Below, in pieces: positions 60,990 to 64,000 of a stretch of 64,000 nt of DNA (positions are counted from its first letter, which is position 1; the number at the start of each line of letters is the position of its first letter). This DNA comes from Aldrovandia affinis (Eukaryota; Chordata; Actinopteri; Notacanthiformes; Halosauridae), in assembly GCA_029706075.1 (NCBI GenBank), contig JAINUG010000072.1:2855367-2919366 (forward strand), in the 5' to 3' direction. The position numbers and the translations under genes are program-made. The notes under the pieces are model-generated. The model saw nothing but the letters and a program-made list of their open reading frames with translations, had not been told where the DNA came from and did not search any database.

Positions 60990-61513
60990 CATTTACATTT
61001 TACAGCATTTAGCAGACGCTCTTATCCAGAGCAACTTACAAGATGTGCATAAATACATGGTAGGAACAATCATAGTTAGCGCAAGAGATCAGTAATACAG
61101 CGATAGACATCATCGCAGGCATCTGCGTACCATACCTGTAGCACTAGGAAGGAAAAGGTTAGGATTTATTTTTTATTTTTTTATTTTTATAAATTGAGTA
61201 AGGAGGGGTATAAAGTGTTGAACAAGTAGGCAGTGGTGATGACAATTAGTTAGATGGACAGAGTTCAGTGGTAGTGGGTTGTTCCACCAGCGAGGGGTCA
61301 GGACAGAGAAGAGGCGAGACCGCGAGGAGCGGCTGCCAGGCACCCAGAAAGATGGGGCAGACAGTTTGCCAGAGGAGGCGGAGCGGAGGGGTCTGGCTGG
61401 GGTGTAGGGAGTGATGAGTGACTGGAGGTAAGGGGGAGCACTACCTCTAGCCGCTTGAGGTTAGAGGTACAAAAACTTGTATCTCTAAGAGGTACAAAAA
61501 CTTGTACCTCTAA
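60990..61513 (-). mobile_element. L2 LINE 3' fragment nested in the CR1 element
   Basis: Inserted between duplicated CCTCTTG sequences (60983-60989 and 61514-61520), which restores a continuous CR1 sequence if removed. The minus strand encodes the L2 ORF2 C-terminus ('PGSRSSRSRLFSVLTPRWWN') and ends in the tail complementary to 'gcagacgctcttatccagag'. The 5' end (61462-61513) is a duplicated and inverted 'gaggtac' / 'gtacctc' segment. Confidence 0.9.
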
Positions 61514-61535
61514 CCTCTTGTTCTGCTGACCCCAC

Positions 61536-62606
61536 TTATCTTAAAAATCTTTGGTATTTCACTTTGTTAATCCCTTTTAGGAATTTAAAAACCTCAATCA
61601 AATCCTCCCCAAGTCTCCGTTTGCTAAACTTAAATAGATTGAGTGCCTTAAGTCTATCATCATAACTTTTACCTTTCAAACCAGGTATCCGTTTAGTTGC
61701 CCTTCTTTGGACTTTTTCAAGAGCTTCTATATCTTTCTTGTAGTGTGGTGCCCAGAACTGCACACAGAATTCTAAGTGAGGTCTGACAAAGGCATTATAT
61801 AACATTAATATAACCTCTTTTGATTTATACTCAATACTTTTTGCTACGTATCCCAGCATCCTGTTGGCTTTTTTCACTGCTGTAGCACACTGCTTTGATG
61901 CAGATAGGCTTTGATCAACTACAATTCCTAAGTCTTTTTCAAATTGAACACCTACTAACTTTTCTCCTCCCATAAAATACTCCTGTCTAATGTTTTTATT
62001 TCCCACATGCATAACTTTACATTTAGCAATATTGAATGTCATCTGCCATGTATCTGCCCATTTTTGGATTTTGTTTAAATCATCTTGGATTACTCTAGTC
62101 GATTCCAAACTGTTTGCCAAACCCCCAAGTTTAGTATCATCTGCAAATTTAACTATTTTGCTACTAACGTCCATATCAATATCATTTATGTAAATAAGGA
62201 AGAGCAGAGGTCCCAGCACCGATCCCTGCAGGACACCACTGCCCACAGCACCGAGGTCAGATATGGTCCCACCTACTGTTACTCTTTGTATTTGCCCTTG
62301 CAGCCAATTATGAACCCACTCTGAAACTACTCCTGCAATTCCTACTGAATTCATTTTAGCAATGAGCCTCTCATGTGGTACCTTGTCAAATGCTTTCTGA
62401 AAGTCCAAATATATAATATCATAAGCCTGGTTCAGGTCAACACACTTTGTAGCCTCTTCAAAAAGGTCCAGGAGGTTTGTTAGGCATGACCTCCCTTTGA
62501 GGAAACCATGTTGGCTCTCCCTTAAAATACTATTATTTTTCAAGAATGATAGTTCCAGTGCCCCATAAACCTGTACCCCTCTTTCCTCCACCAGGTTTGT
62601 AGCCAC
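61536..62606 (-). pseudogene. CR1-type reverse transcriptase fragment
   Basis: A 356-codon open frame, still largely intact. RT palm motifs in order: 'YLDFQKAFDKVPHERL' (residues 66-81, motif A Asp), 'GVLQGSVLGPLLFLIYINDI' (124-143, motif B) and 'FADDTKLGG' (154-162, catalytic DD). A C-terminal thumb/connection follows with 'EALEKVQRRATK' and 'KGKSYDDRLKALNLF'. The first 24 residues are probably not RT but read across the deletion junction. The frame ends early because one T is missing in a T run compared with the copy at 28331, where the frame continues as 'RFFKISGVS'. No endonuclease domain. It would act in target-primed reverse transcription if intact; here it is a non-autonomous relic. 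Confidence 0.9.
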
Positions 62607-62860
62607 GTGTTAAATCTCCATATAAAATTCTGCTTGCCTTTGCTAGCACGTGGTACTGGCAGAATTCCAGAGAAGACCACCGTGGAGGTTCTGCCCCTTA
62701 ACTTTGATCCTAATTCTATAAATTTGTCCTGCAGAACCTCAAACCTACCCTTACCTATGTCATTGGATCCAACATGGACCATGACCACTGGATCCACCCC
62801 AGCTCTGGCCAGGAGCTTGTCCGCGTGTTCCAGGAGGTCTCCAACCTGAACACCAGGCAG
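62540..62860 (-). pseudogene. CR1 ORF1 SGNH-esterase-like fragment
   Basis: 'LLEHADKLLARAGVDPVV' is followed by 'MVHVGSNDIGKG', whose GSND matches the G-x-N-D block of SGNH/GDSL esterases carried by ORF1 of CR1-clade LINEs. 'LGSKLRGRTSTVVFSGILP' and 'LQTWWRKEGYRFM' come next, and the frame then stops just inside the RT junction. The catalytic Ser block lies upstream of the truncation and is absent. Confidence 0.8.
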
Positions 62861-62888
62861 TCAACAACATTTACATTGTACATTAAGG

Positions 62889-63095
62889 CAGGGGTTCTCA
62901 ATCCTGGTCCTTGAGGGCCGCAGGGTATGCTGCTTTTGCGTTGTTTCTCAGCACGTAATTGATCAATTACAAAAGTTGATTACACTGTTTACTCGCCTCA
63001 CCTGGTTTCCTGTATCTAAATTGGTGGTTGATTTTTAGGTGAAAACAAAACCAGCACACCCTACTGTCCTCCAGGACCAGGAGTGAGAACCCCTG
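62889..63095. mobile_element. hAT-like MITE, 207 bp
   Basis: Ends caggggttctcaatcctggt and the complement of ccaggaccaggagtgagaac followed by ccctg, giving TIRs of about 25 bp. The flanks cattaagg and ggttaagg agree at 6 of 8 positions, consistent with an aged 8-bp target duplication. No coding frame. Confidence 0.85.
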
Positions 63096-64000
63096 GGTTA
63101 AGGCATGGTATTATTTTAGTGAGGATGAAAAAGGTTCACCACGAGGCTTTGATATGACACAGAGGTGAATCTGGGGACCAACTGTGGGGAAATTAATAAC
63201 ACCAAGCATGTCTCTAATTGGCTGGGCCGGCAGGAGCATGGTGCTGAGCCAGAAATGACACACAAGTGTCTCTTTGATGACTAACTTAATTATCCCTTTA
63301 TGAAACGTGTGTCACCTCCAGCTTTCTTTCATTTTGTTTTTAATCTGCAAACTGTAATTCACACCCATTGAAGGGGTATCACTTCTAGGTTTTTTTTTCT
63401 AAAGTGAATTTAATAACATGGTTGATTCATAGCTGAAAGTAAGGCTTTATTCTTCACATTTTGCGTCCATAACATTTTTTAACCCGCCCTTGAATGTTTG
63501 GACCAATTAAGAGAATGAGGCACAAATCTCTTTCGCAGTCCTGCTCACAGGCCTGGAGGGTGTGCTCATGAATGAAGGGAGCCATTGAGCCCACTGAAGG
63601 CTGGCCATCTCTGCAAAATGAATCTTTAGAAAAGTACACAAAAGCCAAATGGAGAAGCTATAAATGTGTAGCTAAGTAAAGAGCACTTTGTTTCTCAGAG
63701 TGGCAGGGCTGGCACAATAGTCTTTATCTGTTTGAAACAGTTCTCCCTCTATCTCTCTCTCTCTCTCTCTCTCTCGATACTGTAGATGAGCATTCACTCG
63801 CAATCTCCCAATAAATATAAACCTAGCTAAAAGGAAACTCTTGCATAGTTTATATTCTTCACAAAGGCACAACCATTCTTGCATGTCACAATTACATCTA
63901 CAGTATGCATCCTTCACAGCTATTCATTTGATTAATGTGCCACGTGAGTGCATTTAAATGATAGATAGACAATCAGTATTCATCTTTTAGTGGTGTAAAG
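63096..64000. other. Unannotated sequence with (CT)n
   Basis: (CT)n microsatellite at 63749-63776. 63130-63290 has conserved-looking texture ('ctaattggctgggccggcag'). No gene. Confidence 0.4.

Larger units (their letters stand above)
60741..62860 (-). mobile_element. CR1/Rex-like LINE, internally deleted and interrupted
   Basis: The 3' end (60741-60989) carries the taagaaca tail and continues at 61514 after an L2 insertion. The minus strand then reads through the RT domain up to about 62535 and an ORF1-type esterase domain to about 62860. The endonuclease and N-terminal RT are missing, so the element has an internal deletion as well as 5' truncation. A sister copy is at 28331. Confidence 0.9.

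Overview
The window is nuclear DNA from a ray-finned fish. It is AT-rich, intron-bearing and crowded with teleost-type repeats: Tc1-like and hAT-like DNA transposons and their miniature derivatives (MITEs), CR1/Rex-like and L2 LINEs, tRNA-headed SINEs with an L2-type tail, and long (CA)n, (TA)n, (ATT)n and (CTTT)n microsatellites. The SINE whose body reads 'gccgttgtacccttgagc' and whose tail reads 'ctctggataagagc' is typical of early-branching teleosts such as eels and tarpons. That assignment is from memory and is only moderately secure. Most short open frames in the window are chance ORFs or repeat shadows. I see no host protein-coding gene I can name, and the window reads as intergenic or long-intron sequence with scattered GC/CpG-richer blocks that may be conserved regulatory DNA.

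Layout. 0-15 kb: a tRNA-headed repeat (599-835), a decayed and apparently composite Tc1 element (1503-2441), an imperfect tandem duplication (5326-5775), a GC-rich probable repeat (6590-6995), a CpG-rich promoter-like patch with a 70-codon minus-strand ORF (8776-9190), a Cys-rich ORF followed by a perfect 18-bp hairpin (11511-11998), and an L2 LINE 3' end (13560-13870).

15-20.3 kb: the most interesting object. A 4520-bp element (15735-20254) has matching ACACTCTAAAAAA termini and a 6-bp direct repeat AGTTCT on both sides. It carries a complete-looking gene: a GC-rich first exon with a good splice donor, four coding exons joined by phase-0 introns, a 3' region and a poly(A) signal. The protein resembles the multicopy fish family annotated as SAMD3-like (C-terminal part, no SAM domain seen). 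I recognise no transposase in it.

20-45 kb: possible regulatory blocks (21.5-22.8, 26.4-27.3, 34.0-34.3 and 39.6-40.5 kb), two minisatellites, a 521-bp hAT-like MITE with 8-bp target duplication, a CR1 3' end, a SINE, two Tc1-type MITEs, and the first copy (43140-43388) of a duplicated 250-bp block whose partner lies at 47415-47664.

45-64 kb: a shortened Tc1 element, a second SINE, the second block copy, a possible solo LTR (51999-52440), a near-perfect 63-bp palindrome (53496-53558), further MITEs, a Tc1 relic beside a minus-strand SINE, and a nested cluster at 60.7-63.1 kb. In that cluster an L2 fragment has inserted into a CR1 element, with a 7-bp target duplication, and a hAT-like MITE follows. 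The CR1 copy is internally deleted so that its ORF1 esterase domain abuts its reverse transcriptase.
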